Source of the DNA: Streptomyces sp. XD-27
GTDB lineage: Bacteria; Actinomycetota; Actinomycetes; Streptomycetales; Streptomycetaceae
Reading direction: 5' to 3'
NCBI RefSeq assembly: GCF_030553055.1
Contig: NZ_CP130713.1
Coordinates: 1,612,001-1,676,000, forward strand
DNA length: 64,000 nucleotides
Both the position numbers and the translations under genes were made by a program. How positions within the stretch are numbered: the first letter of the stretch is position 1; each line of letters starts with the position of its first letter. Under the pieces are notes generated by a model. That model was not told the origin of the DNA, did not search any database, and saw only the letters and a program-made list of their open reading frames with translations. This document shows positions 34,511 to 43,084 of this stretch, piece after piece.

Positions 34511-35617
34511 TCAGCTCACCACGCGCCCCCGCAGCACCACCCGGCGCGGGTCCTCCAGCACCCGGACGTCCGCCCGCGGGTCGGCGTCGTAGACCACGAA
34601 GTCCGCCGAGGCGCCCTCGGTGAGTCCGGGGCGGCCGAGCCAGTCCCGGGCGCCCCAGGTCGCCGCCGACAGCGCGGCCGACGCCGGAATGCCCGCCTTG
34701 GTCAGCTCGGCGACCTCCCGCGCGATGAGCCCGTGCGGGAGCGAGCCGCCCGCGTCCGTACCGGCGTAGATCGGGACCCCCGCGTCGAACGCGGCGCGCA
34801 CGGTGTCGTAACGGCGCGCGTGGAGCCTGCGCATGTGGTCGGCCCAGCGCGGGAACTTGCCCTCGCCGCGGACCGCCAGCGTGGGGAACGTGGCGATGTT
34901 GACGAGGGTCGGCACGATCGCCACGCCGCGCTCGGCGAACAGCGGAATGGTCTCCTCGGTGAGGCCGGTGGCGTGCTCGACGCAGTCGATGCCCGCCTCC
35001 ACCAGCGGGGCGAGGGACTCCTCGGCGAAGCAGTGCGCGGTGACCCGCGCGCCCAGCCGGTGCGCCTCGGCGATGGCCGCCGCCACCGCGCCGCGCGGCC
35101 AGCAGAACCCCAGGTCGCCCGTGTCGCGGTCCAGCCAGTCGCCGACGAGCTTGACCCAGCCGTCGCCGCGCCGCGCCTCCTGGGCGACGTACGCCGCGAG
35201 GTCCTCCGGCTCGACCTCGTGGGCGTAGTTGCGGATGTAGCGCTTGGTACGGGCGATGTGGCGGCCGGCGCGGATGACGCGCGGCAGGTCCTCGCGGTCG
35301 TCGATCCAGCGGGTGTCGGACGGTGACCCCGCGTCACGCAGCAGCAGCGCGCCGATCTCGCGCTCGCGCAGGGCCTGGCTCTCGCTGACCGCGGCCTCGA
35401 CCGGGCCGTGGGCGTCGAGTCCGACATGGCAGTGGGCGTCGACCAGGCCGGGCAGCACCCAGCCCTCGATGCGCGTGACGTCGCGGGCCGGGACCCCGGT
35501 GGGCCGGTCGTACGAGATCCGCCCGCCGACCACCCACAGCTCGTCACGCACCCCTTCCTCCGGGTCCGGCCCGACCAGCACCCGTCCCTTGATGTGCAGC
35601 ACCGCGCTCTCAGTCAT
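34511..35617 (-). CDS. metal-dependent amidohydrolase
   Basis: The 368-residue protein has the imidazolonepropionase-like amidohydrolase plan: VLPGLVDAHCHVG (HxH, first metal), WVKLVGDW with the lysine that may be carboxylated, VTAHCFAEE, DCVEHATGL and the aspartate in IYAGTDAGGSLPHG. It should cut a cyclic amide or related bond in a small metabolite. ATG 35617 has no Shine-Dalgarno, and a TACAGT element lies 8 bases before, so it may be leaderless. It is divergent from the ectoine genes across about 420 bases; an involvement in ectoine turnover is possible but it is not the known ectoine hydrolase family (DoeA), so that is only inference. Confidence 0.85.
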   Translation of the reverse strand: MTESAVLHIKGRVLVGPDPEEGVRDELWVVGGRISYDRPTGVPARDVTRIEGWVLPGLVDAHCHVGLDAHGPVEAAVSESQALREREIGALLLRDAGSPSDTRWIDDREDLPRVIRAGRHIARTKRYIRNYAHEVEPEDLAAYVAQEARRGDGWVKLVGDWLDRDTGDLGFCWPRGAVAAAIAEAHRLGARVTAHCFAEESLAPLVEAGIDCVEHATGLTEETIPLFAERGVAIVPTLVNIATFPTLAVRGEGKFPRWADHMRRLHARRYDTVRAAFDAGVPIYAGTDAGGSLPHGLIAREVAELTKAGIPASAALSAATWGARDWLGRPGLTEGASADFVVYDADPRADVRVLEDPRRVVLRGRVVS

Positions 35618-36036
35618 GGTCCGCACTGTACGAGCCCCTCCGGGAGACCGGAGGGGCAGGCGGCGGGAGCCCGGAGCGGCAGCCGGCCGGTCCGCGCCGG
35701 GTCCGGCCCGCACGCGTAGTTCCGGGATTAAATTCCGGGGTTATTCACGGCCTTTTCATTGCAGCTTCCCATATTCGTCTGCCCGGTTTCGCGATTCTTA
35801 AACGCCAAGATTTTGTTAGCCCCGAGGAGGGTAATTCGAGCCGGCCTCGCCGACGTTACACAGATGTGACACACTCCACACACTCCATGAATTTGCCCCA
35901 TAAGTGCCGGTCAAATCGCACCTTTTCGGCGTCGGCTCGCACGCACGCGCGGCCCGCGCGATAACACAACTCCCCCTTCCCACGTAACCCCCTCCGACGA
36001 TGCAATCCAAAGCCCTGCTGGGTAAATTCAATTTCC
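35618..36036. promoter_or_regulatory. AT-rich divergent control region, amidohydrolase and ectA
   Basis: About 420 bases with the lowest GC in the window (35720-35860 is rich in A/T). GGGTAA occurs at 35829 and 36020; the latter overlaps TAAATT, 8 bases before the ectA ATG, consistent with a -10 and a leaderless transcript. GGGTA is also the -10 form for sigma-B-type stress factors in Streptomyces, but the matching -35 (GTTT) is only weakly present. No gene is supported. Confidence 0.5.
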
Positions 36037-36584
36037 ATGACCCCCGCACAAGCAGACCTTGCACGTGCCCGCAACGAATTCACAGAAATGCCGGAGGGAC
36101 TGCGGCTGGACACCCCCGGGTGGCGGACGGAGCCGCGATCTGGCGCATAGCCCGCGACTCCAAGGCCCTGGACCTCAACTCGTCGTACAGCTACCTGCTG
36201 TGGTGCCGCGACTTCGCGGCCACCTCGGTGGTGGCGCGCGACTCCCAGGAAGCGCCGGTCGCCTTCGTCACCGGCTACATCCGCCCCGAACGCCCCCGGA
36301 TCCTGGTCGTCTGGCAGGTCGCCGTCGACCACGCGCACCGCGGCCGGGGACTGGCGGCGGCCCTGCTGGACGGGCTGACCGCCCGGGTCGCGAAGAGTGC
36401 GGGCATCGAGGGGATCGAGACCACCATCACGCCGGACAACACCGCGTCCAACCGGCTGTTCACCTCCTTCGCCGACCGGCACGGCGCGGCCGTCGAACGC
36501 GAGGTGCTGTTCGACGGCGGGCTGTTCCCCGACGGCGGGCACGAGCCCGAGGTGCTGTACCGCATCGGCCCCCTGGGCGCATGA
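36037..36584 (+). CDS. ectA: L-2,4-diaminobutyric acid acetyltransferase EctA (apparent frameshift)
   Basis: EctA makes N-gamma-acetyl-diaminobutyrate from diaminobutyrate and acetyl-CoA, the second step of ectoine synthesis. The GNAT core is intact: VADGAAIWRIARDSKALDLN, SYLLWCRDFAATSVVA, QVAVDHAHRGRGLAAALLDGL (acetyl-CoA loop) and TITPDNTASNRLFTSFA. The expected start, ATG 36037 (MTPAQADLARARNEFTEMPE), is in a different frame and stops at 36150. Both parts join perfectly if one C is added to the C5 run at 36113-36117, giving DTPRVADG. So there is a one-base loss here, real or a sequencing error. Without it only the frame from 36000 is open, whose first 40 residues are not EctA-like. The rest of the cluster is intact. 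Confidence 0.82.
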
Positions 36585-36641
36585 CGCCCGACCGGGTCCA
36601 CCGTCCGCACCCCCACAAGAACCACCACCCCCACCACCCCC

Positions 36642-36677
36642 ACCAGATCCACCAGATCCACCAGATCCACCAGATCC
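36642..36677 (+). repeat. four perfect 9-base tandem repeats, ectA-ectB gap
   Basis: ACCAGATCC is repeated four times without change, preceded by an imperfect CCACCACCCC run and followed by a degenerate copy. It lies in the 154-base gap between ectA and ectB. Confidence 0.85.
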
Positions 36678-36738
36678 ACCAGCACCACCGCGTTCATCAC
36701 TCCTCACCCCCCTGCCACTCATCTCCCAGGAGAATGCT

Positions 36739-38007
36739 GTGACCATCACCCCGCCCGCCCTGAGTGTCTTCGAGACCCTGGAGTCCGAGGTGCGCAGCTA
36801 CTGCCGTGGCTGGCCCGCCGTCTTCGACCGGGCCCAGGGCAGCTACATGTACGACGAGGACGGCCACACGTACCTCGACTTCTTCTCCGGTGCCGGGGCG
36901 CTCAACTACGGCCACAACAACCCGGTCCTCAAACGCGCCCTGCTGGACTACATCGAGCGCGACGGCGTCACCCACGGCCTCGACATGGGCACCACCGCCA
37001 AGCGGGCGTTCCTGGAGTCGTTCCAGAACACCGTGCTGCGCCCGCGCGACCTGCCGTACAAGGTCATGTTCCCCGGCCCGACCGGCACCAACGCCGTCGA
37101 AGCCGCGCTGAAGCTGGCCCGGAAGGTCAAGGGCCGGGAGGCGGTCGTCTCCTTCACCAACGCCTTCCACGGCATGTCGCTGGGCGCCCTCGCCGTGACC
37201 GGCAACGCGTTCAAGCGGGCGGGCGCCGGCATCCCGCTGGTGCACGGCACGCCGATGCCGTTCGACAACTACCTGGACGGCCAGGTCCCGGACTTCCTGT
37301 GGTTCGAGCGGCTGCTGGGGGACCAGGGCTCCGGGCTCAACCACCCGGCGGCCGTCATCGTCGAGACGGTCCAGGGCGAGGGCGGCATCAACGTCGCGCG
37401 CCCGGAGTGGCTGCGCGGCCTGGCCGACCTGTGCCGGCGCCGCGACATGCTGCTGATCGTCGACGACATCCAGATGGGCTGCGGCCGCACCGGCGCCTTC
37501 TTCTCCTTCGAGGAGGCGGGCATCACCCCGGACATCGTGACGCTGTCGAAGTCCATCGGAGGCTACGGGCTGCCGATGTCCCTGACGCTGTTCCGCCCCG
37601 AGCTGGACCTCTGGGAGCCGGGCGAGCACAACGGCACCTTCCGCGGCAACAACCCGGCCTTCGTCACCGCCACCGCCGCGCTGGACACCTATTGGGCCGA
37701 CGGCGGCATGGAGAAGCAGACGCTGGCCCGCGGCGAGCAGGTGGAGGCGGCGCTGCGCGCCATCTGCGAGGAGCACACCGCGCTCGGCGCCGAGTACCGC
37801 GGCCGCGGCCTGGTCTGGGGCCTGGAGTTCGCCGACAAGGAGCGGGCGGGCCGCATCGCCAAGCGGGCGTTCGAGCTGGGTCTGCTGATCGAGACCTCGG
37901 GCCCGGAGGGCGAGGTCGTCAAGCTGCTGCCGGCGCTGACCGTGTCCCAGGAAGAGCTGGACGAGGGCCTGCGGACCCTCGCCCGCGCGGTCCGGGAGAC
38001 CGCGTGA
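36739..38007 (+). CDS. ectB: diaminobutyrate--2-oxoglutarate transaminase EctB
   Basis: The 422-residue class III aminotransferase converts aspartate semialdehyde to diaminobutyrate, the first step of ectoine synthesis. Motifs: MYDEDGHTYLDFFSGAGALNYGHNN near residue 38, FPGPTGTNAVEAALKLARK (PLP phosphate site), LLIVDDIQMGCGRTG, and the PLP lysine in VTLSKSIGGYGLPMS. Length matches EctB closely. GTG 36739 is preceded by CAGGAGA at good distance. The last codons (GGGAGACCGCGTGA) are copied twice more downstream in a 23-base repeat array that leads into ectC. Confidence 0.94.
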   Translation: MTITPPALSVFETLESEVRSYCRGWPAVFDRAQGSYMYDEDGHTYLDFFSGAGALNYGHNNPVLKRALLDYIERDGVTHGLDMGTTAKRAFLESFQNTVLRPRDLPYKVMFPGPTGTNAVEAALKLARKVKGREAVVSFTNAFHGMSLGALAVTGNAFKRAGAGIPLVHGTPMPFDNYLDGQVPDFLWFERLLGDQGSGLNHPAAVIVETVQGEGGINVARPEWLRGLADLCRRRDMLLIVDDIQMGCGRTGAFFSFEEAGITPDIVTLSKSIGGYGLPMSLTLFRPELDLWEPGEHNGTFRGNNPAFVTATAALDTYWADGGMEKQTLARGEQVEAALRAICEEHTALGAEYRGRGLVWGLEFADKERAGRIAKRAFELGLLIETSGPEGEVVKLLPALTVSQEELDEGLRTLARAVRETA

Positions 38008-38075
38008 CCCCCGATCGGGAGACCGCGTGACCCCGGGCCGGAAGACCGCGTAACACCCGGTCCCACAGACCGCGC
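37994..38075 (+). repeat. 23-base-period tandem repeats over the ectB stop codon
   Basis: GGGAGACCGCGTGACCCC at 37994, again at 38017, then GGAAGACCGCGTAACACC at 38040 and a decayed fourth copy near 38064. The first copy holds the ectB stop. Decay from left to right suggests an old duplication of the gene end. Confidence 0.85.
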
Positions 38076-38114
38076 CACCACCCCTTCCGTATAAGAGAAA
38101 GGCAAGAACTCACC

Positions 38115-38513
38115 GTGATCGTCCGATCCTTCAAGGACATCGAGGGCACCGACCGGCATGTGAAGGCCAAGTCCGGCACCTGGGAGAGCAAGCGGATCGT
38201 GCTCGCCAAGGAGCGCGTCGGCTTCTCCCTGCACGAGACCGTCCTCTACGCGGGCACGGAGACGTCGATGTGGTACGCCAACCACATCGAGGCGGTCGTC
38301 TGCACCGAGGGCGAGGCCGAGCTGACCAACGACGAGACCGGCGAGAAGCACGCCATCACGCCCGGCACCATGTACCTGCTGGACGGGCACGAGCGGCACA
38401 CCTTGCGGGTCAAGGAGGACTTCCGCTGCATCTGCGTGTTCAACCCGCCGGTCACGGGACGGGAGGACCACGACGAGAACGGCGTCTACCCGCTGCTGAC
38501 GGAGGAGGGCTGA
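38115..38513 (+). CDS. ectC: L-ectoine synthase EctC
   Basis: The 132-residue cupin closes N-acetyl-diaminobutyrate to ectoine with loss of water. The family sequence is clear: [62 protein letters not shown] and [20 protein letters not shown], carrying the residues that bind iron and substrate. GTG 38115 is the family start, with a weak AAAGGCAAG ribosome site. Two bases separate its stop from the ectD ATG, so the two are tightly linked. Confidence 0.95.
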   Translation: MIVRSFKDIEGTDRHVKAKSGTWESKRIVLAKERVGFSLHETVLYAGTETSMWYANHIEAVVCTEGEAELTNDETGEKHAITPGTMYLLDGHERHTLRVKEDFRCICVFNPPVTGREDHDENGVYPLLTEEG

Positions 38514-38515
38514 CC

Positions 38516-39403
38516 ATGACCTCGATCACTGACCTGTACCCCACCCGGGGCGCCGCCGAGGTGATCACCCCGCGCCAGGATCCGGTGGTGTGGTCCGCGC
38601 CCGGCGCCGAAGGCCCCATCGCCCCCTCCGGGCTGCGGGACTTCGACCGGGACGGCTTCCTCACCGTCGACCGGTTGATCACCCCGGACGAGGTCGCGGT
38701 CTACCGCGCCGAGCTGGACCGGCTGATCGCGGATCCGGCGGTACGGGCCGACGAACGCTCCATCATCGAGCCCACGTCGCAGGACGTGCGGTCGGTGTTC
38801 GAGGTGCACCGCATCAGCGAGGTCTTCGCCGCCCTGGTGCGCGACCCGCGGGTGGTGGGCCGGGCCCGGCAGATCCTGGGCTCGGACGTGTACGTCCACC
38901 AGTCGCGGATCAACGTCAAGCCGGGGTTCGGTGCCAGCGGCTTCTACTGGCACTCGGACTTCGAGACCTGGCACGCGGAGGACGGGCTGCCGCGGATGCG
39001 CACGGTGTCGGTCTCCATCGCGCTGACGGAGAACCACGACACCAACGGCGGCCTGATGATCATGCCGGGCTCGCACCGGACGTTCCTCGGCTGCGCGGGC
39101 GAGACTCCGAAGGACAACTACAAGCAGTCGCTGAAGATGCAGGAGGCGGGCACCCCGTCGGACAAGGCCCTCACCGACCTGGCCGACCGGCACGGCATCC
39201 GGCTGTTCACCGGCCCGGCCGGCTCCGCGACCTGGTTCGACTGCAACTGCATGCACGGGTCCGGGGACAACATCACGCCCTACCCGCGCAGCAACGTCTT
39301 CATCGTCTTCAACAGCGTGGAGAACGCGGCGGTGGAGCCGTTCGCGGCACCGGTCCCGCGGCCGGAGTTCATCGGGGCGCGGGACTTCACACCGGTGCGG
39401 TGA
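38516..39403 (+). CDS. ectD: ectoine hydroxylase EctD
   Basis: The 295-residue Fe(II)/2-oxoglutarate dioxygenase hydroxylates ectoine to 5-hydroxyectoine. The signature is FYWHSDFETWHAEDGLPRMR, with the HxD iron ligands, the second histidine in CNCMHGSGDNITPYPRSN, and the arginine nearby binding 2-oxoglutarate. The N-terminus LYPTRGAAEVITPRQDPVVW is family-typical. ATG 38516 follows GGAGGAGGG. With ectABC upstream the cell should make both ectoine and hydroxyectoine as compatible solutes, provided ectA is functional. A strong bidirectional hairpin follows. Confidence 0.95.
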   Translation: MTSITDLYPTRGAAEVITPRQDPVVWSAPGAEGPIAPSGLRDFDRDGFLTVDRLITPDEVAVYRAELDRLIADPAVRADERSIIEPTSQDVRSVFEVHRISEVFAALVRDPRVVGRARQILGSDVYVHQSRINVKPGFGASGFYWHSDFETWHAEDGLPRMRTVSVSIALTENHDTNGGLMIMPGSHRTFLGCAGETPKDNYKQSLKMQEAGTPSDKALTDLADRHGIRLFTGPAGSATWFDCNCMHGSGDNITPYPRSNVFIVFNSVENAAVEPFAAPVPRPEFIGARDFTPVR

Positions 39404-39418
39404 GGTCCTGACACAGCC

Positions 39419-39461
39419 GTGCGGGAGGAGCCGGGCCGCGTCGCCCCGGCTCCTCCCGCAC
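39419..39461. terminator. strong bidirectional hairpin after ectD
   Basis: Seventeen-base perfect arms (GTGCGGGAGGAGCCGGG at 39419-39435 and its complement at 39445-39461) flank a 9-base loop between the convergent ectD and PLP enzyme genes. Confidence 0.85.
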
Positions 39462-39502
39462 GCTTCATGCCGGCCCCGGCCGGTCGCACACCCGCGGCGG
39501 CC

Positions 39503-40564
39503 CTAGCCGGGCAGGCCGGCGAGCACCTCCAGCAGGTGGTCCACATCGGCCGCCGTGTTGTACAGGTGGAACGCGGCGCGCAGGTTGCCCGCGCGGGCCG
39601 AGACGTGCACCTCCGCCTCGGCGAGCCGCTCGGCCGCGTGGCCGAGTCCCGGTACCGCGACGATCGCGGAGCCGGGCGCGGCCACGGGTGTGTGGCCCAG
39701 GTCGGCGAGCCCGGCGCGGAAGCGGTCGGCGAGGGCGCGGTCGTGCGCGCCGATGGTCTCCGGGCCGAGCTCGGCGACCAGTTCGAGCGAGTGGTCGGCG
39801 GCGACGTACGACAGGAGTGCGGGGGCCTCGTCGAAGCGGCGGGCGGAGTGCGCGAGTTCGGTGACGGGCCCGTAGCAGCTGTCCCACGGTTTCTCGCCCG
39901 CGACCCAGCCCCCGAAGATCGGGGTGAGCTCGCCGAGATCGTCGGGGACGGTCATGAAGGCCACCCCGCGCGGGCACAGCAGCCACTTGTAGGCCACGCA
40001 CACGGTGAAGTCGTAGGCGTCGGCGCGCAGCGGCAGCCATCCGGCGGACTGGCTGGTGTCGACGAGCGTACGGGCCCCGTGCGCGCGGGCCGCCGCCGCG
40101 ATGGCGTCGAGGTCGGCGAGCCGGCCGTCCGCCGACTGGACGGCGCTGACGGCGACCAGCGCCGTCTCGGGGCGTACCGCCTCGGCCAGCTCGGCCAGCG
40201 GGACGCTCCGCAGCCGGAGGTCGCCGCGGACCGCGAAGGGGTTGACCAGGGAGGCGAAGTCCCCTTCGGCGACGAGGACTTCCGCGCCGGAGGGCAGGGC
40301 GGCGGCGATCAGTCCGGCGTACACCGCGACGGAGGCGCCCGCCGCGACGCGCCGCACGGGCAGGTCCACGAGTCCGGCGTAGGTGGCGCGGGCCTGTTCC
40401 ACCGACGCGAAGGCGGCGTCGACGTATCCGCCTCCGGACGCGGCGGCGTCGAGAGTGTCCTTCATGAGGGCTACCGCGCGTGCCGGGAGCAGACCGGCGG
40501 ATGCGGTGTTGAGGTACGTCGTCTTGGGCGTGAACTCCGCCCCTGCGAGGCTCTCCATGCCCAT
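39503..40564 (-). CDS. aminotransferase class V-fold PLP-dependent enzyme
   Basis: The 353-residue enzyme belongs to the class V aminotransferase/cysteine desulfurase-like fold. Seen: YLNTASAGLLPARAV at the N-terminus, LVDTSQSAGWLPL with the aspartate that holds PLP, and the PLP lysine in CVAYKWLLCPRGVAFM. The C-terminal domain has AGNLRAAFHLYNTAADVDHLLEVL. It lacks the loop cysteine region of SufS-type desulfurases, so a kynureninase-like, isopenicillin epimerase-like or aminotransferase activity is more likely. ATG 40564 has no ribosome site; CATAGT just upstream may give a leaderless transcript. It is divergent from a methyltransferase gene. Confidence 0.82.
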   Translation of the reverse strand: MGMESLAGAEFTPKTTYLNTASAGLLPARAVALMKDTLDAAASGGGYVDAAFASVEQARATYAGLVDLPVRRVAAGASVAVYAGLIAAALPSGAEVLVAEGDFASLVNPFAVRGDLRLRSVPLAELAEAVRPETALVAVSAVQSADGRLADLDAIAAAARAHGARTLVDTSQSAGWLPLRADAYDFTVCVAYKWLLCPRGVAFMTVPDDLGELTPIFGGWVAGEKPWDSCYGPVTELAHSARRFDEAPALLSYVAADHSLELVAELGPETIGAHDRALADRFRAGLADLGHTPVAAPGSAIVAVPGLGHAAERLAEAEVHVSARAGNLRAAFHLYNTAADVDHLLEVLAGLPG

Positions 40565-40690
40565 CCACTATGGGCGTGGATGATCGCCGCGTCCATCGTA
40601 CATCCGTGGAGTCCTGCTTCAAGCGATGCTTATACGTCGGCCGTGAACTGCGGCGATGTGGTCTCGGCGGACCGCGGGTAACGTGCGTTC

Positions 40691-41341
40691 ATGACACATT
40701 CACACGGGCTGCGGGAGTACTGGGAGACCACCGGCGCGGCGCACACGTTCACGCATCCGCTGGACCGCGAGCTGCTCGCCCGCCGGGTGCCGGCCGACGC
40801 GCGGATCCTGGACTACGGCTGCGGGTACGGCCGGCTGGTGGCGGAGCTGGCCGACCTCGGGTACGGCGACGTGGAGGGCGTGGACCTGTCGGCGGCGCTC
40901 GTCGCGCGGGGGCGCTCGATGCGTCCGGAGCTGAGGCTGTCCGCCGTGGAGGGGCTGCCGCTGCCGTTCCCGGACGGGTCGTTCGACGCGGCGCTGCTGT
41001 TCGCCGTGCTGACGTGCGTGCCCGAGGAGGAGACGCAGGCCGCGACGGTGGCGGAGCTGGCCCGGCTGGTGCGCCCCGGCGGGGCGCTGTATCTCAGCGA
41101 CGTACCGCTGCAGAGCGACGAGCGGCACCTGGCGCGCTACCGGGAGGCACGGCCGGACGGCGCGGCGTACGGCGTCTTCGCCATCGCCGACGGCGGGGTG
41201 TTCCGGCACCAGGACCCGGAGCGGCTGCGCGGGCTGCTGGAGCGGTCCGGGTTCGAGGTGGCCGAGGAGCGGCGGGACGAGGTCCCCACCCTCGACGGCC
41301 ACACCGTCACCCGGATCCAACTGGTGGCGCGCCGCGCCTAG
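40691..41341 (+). CDS. class I SAM-dependent methyltransferase
   Basis: The 216-residue protein has the standard methyltransferase order: motif I ILDYGCGYGRLVAEL near residue 38, VEGVDLSAALVARG (motif II acidic residue), LPFPDGSFDAALLFAVLTCV (motif IV) and LARLVRPGGALYLSDVP (motif V-VI). The family (Methyltransf_11/25) methylates small molecules or quinone-like intermediates; the substrate cannot be told. ATG 40691 opens directly after a 126-base divergent gap. Its end is 22 bases from the convergent aldehyde dehydrogenase gene. Confidence 0.87.
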   Translation: MTHSHGLREYWETTGAAHTFTHPLDRELLARRVPADARILDYGCGYGRLVAELADLGYGDVEGVDLSAALVARGRSMRPELRLSAVEGLPLPFPDGSFDAALLFAVLTCVPEEETQAATVAELARLVRPGGALYLSDVPLQSDERHLARYREARPDGAAYGVFAIADGGVFRHQDPERLRGLLERSGFEVAEERRDEVPTLDGHTVTRIQLVARRA

Positions 41342-41362
41342 CCGGTGGCGTCCGCCTCCGCC

Positions 41363-42931
41363 TCAGGCGCCTGCCCACCCCTGCACGGCCTGGCAGCCGT
41401 CCTCCCGGGCGCCGTCCACCTGGCGGGGCAGGCCCTGGGGGTTGGCCTCGCGGAGTTCCTCGGGGAGCAGCGCGTCGGGGGTGTCCTGGTAGACGACCGG
41501 GCGCAGCCAGCGTTCGATGGCGGTGCCGCCGACCGAGGTGGAGGTGGAGGTGGTCGCCGGGTACGGGCCACCGTGGTGCTGCGCGGGCGCTACGGCGACG
41601 CCGGTCGGCCAGCCGTTGACCAGCAGCCGCCCGGCGAGCGGGGTGAGGTCGGCCAGCAGCCGCGCGCCGCGCCCCGCCGCGTCGGTCCCGGCGCACTCGT
41701 CGGCGCCGAGCTGGACGGTGGCCGTGAGGTTGCCGGCGAGGCGGCCGAGGGCCGCGCCGACCTCGCTGTCGTCGGTATAGCGGGCGATGACGGTGACCGG
41801 TCCGAAGCACTCCTCCAGCAGCAGGTCGTACGGCCCGCCCTCGGCCAGCCGGGCGGCGGGCACGGTGAGGAAACCGGCGCTGACGGTGTGCTCGCCGCCC
41901 GGTCCGGGCGGCACCGGTGCCTCGACGCCGGGAAGCTCGGCGCGTTCCCGCGCGCCCGCGACGAAGGCGTCCCGCATCCGGCTGTCGAGCAGGACGCCGT
42001 CGGCGGTGGCGTCGACCGCCTCGGCCAGGGAGGCGACCAGCCGGTCGCCGGACTCCCCCGCCGGGGCGAGGACCAGGCCGGGCTTGACGCAGAACTGGCC
42101 GGTGCCCAGGGTCATGGACGCCGCGAGCCCGGCGCCGATCTGCTCGGCCCGCTCGTCGGCCGCGGCGGCGGTGACGACCACGGGGTTGAGGCTGCCGAGT
42201 TCGCCGTGGAAGGGGATGGGCCGCGGGCGGGCGGCCGCCGCGTCGAACAGGGCGCGGCCGCCGCGGATGGAGCCGGTGAAGCCGGCGGCGGCGACGAGTT
42301 CGTGGCGCACGAGGGCGACGCCCGCCTCGAAGCCGTGGACCAGGCCGACGACGTCGGCGGGCAGTCCGACGCGCTCGGCGGCGGCGCGCAGCGCGGCGGC
42401 GGCCAGCTCGGAGGTGGCGGGGTGGTCGGGGTGCGCCTTGACCACGACGGGGCAGCCCGCGGCCAGTGCGCTGGCGGTGTCGCCACCGGGCACCGAGAAG
42501 GCCAGCGGGAAGTTGCTGGCGCTGTAGACGGCGACGACGCCGAGCGGCACCTTGTAGCGGCGCAGGTCGGGGCGGGGCGGGGCGAGAGTCGGATCGGCGT
42601 GGTCGATGCGGACGTCGAGGTAGCCGCCGTCGTCGACGAGGTCGGCGAAGGCCCGCAGCTGGTAGGTGGTGCGGCCGAGTTCGCCGGTGAGGCGGGCGGT
42701 CCCGAGCGCGGTCTCCGCGTCGGCGGTCGCCACCAGCTTCTCGGTCTCCGCCTCCAGCAGTTCGGCGGCGGTGCGCAGCAGGGCGGCGCGTACGGTGCGG
42801 TCCGCGAGCGTGCCGCGGGCGGCGTGCGCGGCGCGTACGACGCGGTCGACGTCCTCGGCGGTCGCTTCGACGGCGACCTGCTCCCGCTGCTTCCCGGTGC
42901 GGGGGTCGACGCTCCAGACTGGTGCCGGCAC
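41363..42931 (-). CDS. aldehyde dehydrogenase (NADP+), alpha-ketoglutaric semialdehyde type
   Basis: The 522-residue enzyme is of the 2,5-dioxovalerate dehydrogenase branch, which oxidises alpha-ketoglutaric semialdehyde in sugar-acid or hydroxyproline degradation. Seen: VPLGVVAVYSASNFPLAFS, NAD(P)-binding FTGSIRGGRALFD, the glutamate in FHGELGSLNPVV, and the catalytic cysteine in GTGQFCVKPGLVL; FGPVTVIARY near the end. The gene is divergent from an IclR regulator across 153 bases holding overlapping palindromes, so regulation by that protein is likely. No other sugar-acid genes lie next to it in the window. Confidence 0.88.
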   Translation of the reverse strand: MPAPVWSVDPRTGKQREQVAVEATAEDVDRVVRAAHAARGTLADRTVRAALLRTAAELLEAETEKLVATADAETALGTARLTGELGRTTYQLRAFADLVDDGGYLDVRIDHADPTLAPPRPDLRRYKVPLGVVAVYSASNFPLAFSVPGGDTASALAAGCPVVVKAHPDHPATSELAAAALRAAAERVGLPADVVGLVHGFEAGVALVRHELVAAAGFTGSIRGGRALFDAAAARPRPIPFHGELGSLNPVVVTAAAADERAEQIGAGLAASMTLGTGQFCVKPGLVLAPAGESGDRLVASLAEAVDATADGVLLDSRMRDAFVAGARERAELPGVEAPVPPGPGGEHTVSAGFLTVPAARLAEGGPYDLLLEECFGPVTVIARYTDDSEVGAALGRLAGNLTATVQLGADECAGTDAAGRGARLLADLTPLAGRLLVNGWPTGVAVAPAQHHGGPYPATTSTSTSVGGTAIERWLRPVVYQDTPDALLPEELREANPQGLPRQVDGAREDGCQAVQGWAGA

Positions 42932-43003
42932 GGCGGGTCCTCCTGACGGCTCGCGCTCAGGTCGACAACATGGCCAGGTCGCGGCTTGCGCCCCGCGGCC
43001 CGC

Positions 43004-43027
43004 TGTTCGATATGCTGAACAATGTTC
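43004..43027. promoter_or_regulatory. overlapping TGTTC/GAACA palindromes, IclR operator
   Basis: TGTTC-N8-GAACA (43004-43021) and GAACA-A-TGTTC (43017-43027) share one arm. TATGCT at 43011-43016 looks like the -10 of the regulator gene, so bound protein would cover it. The site lies between the regulator and the divergent aldehyde dehydrogenase gene. Confidence 0.6.
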
Positions 43028-43084
43028 CTGGTAGTGAACTTTCTCCGGGACTGTATGGCTGATCGAACAGAGGGGTCAAGGGCG

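Noticed and set aside
36000..36120. ATG 36000 as the EctA start
   Set aside because: It is in frame with the enzyme core, but its first 40 residues do not resemble EctA, while the frame at 36037 does.
36642..38075. Tandem arrays as CRISPR
   Set aside because: Units of 9 and 23 bases without unique spacers, inside an operon and without cas genes.
43022..43084. ATG 43022 or 43055 as the IclR start
   Set aside because: 43022 lies at the end of the operator/promoter; neither has the ribosome-site spacing of 43085 nor family homology in the extra residues.
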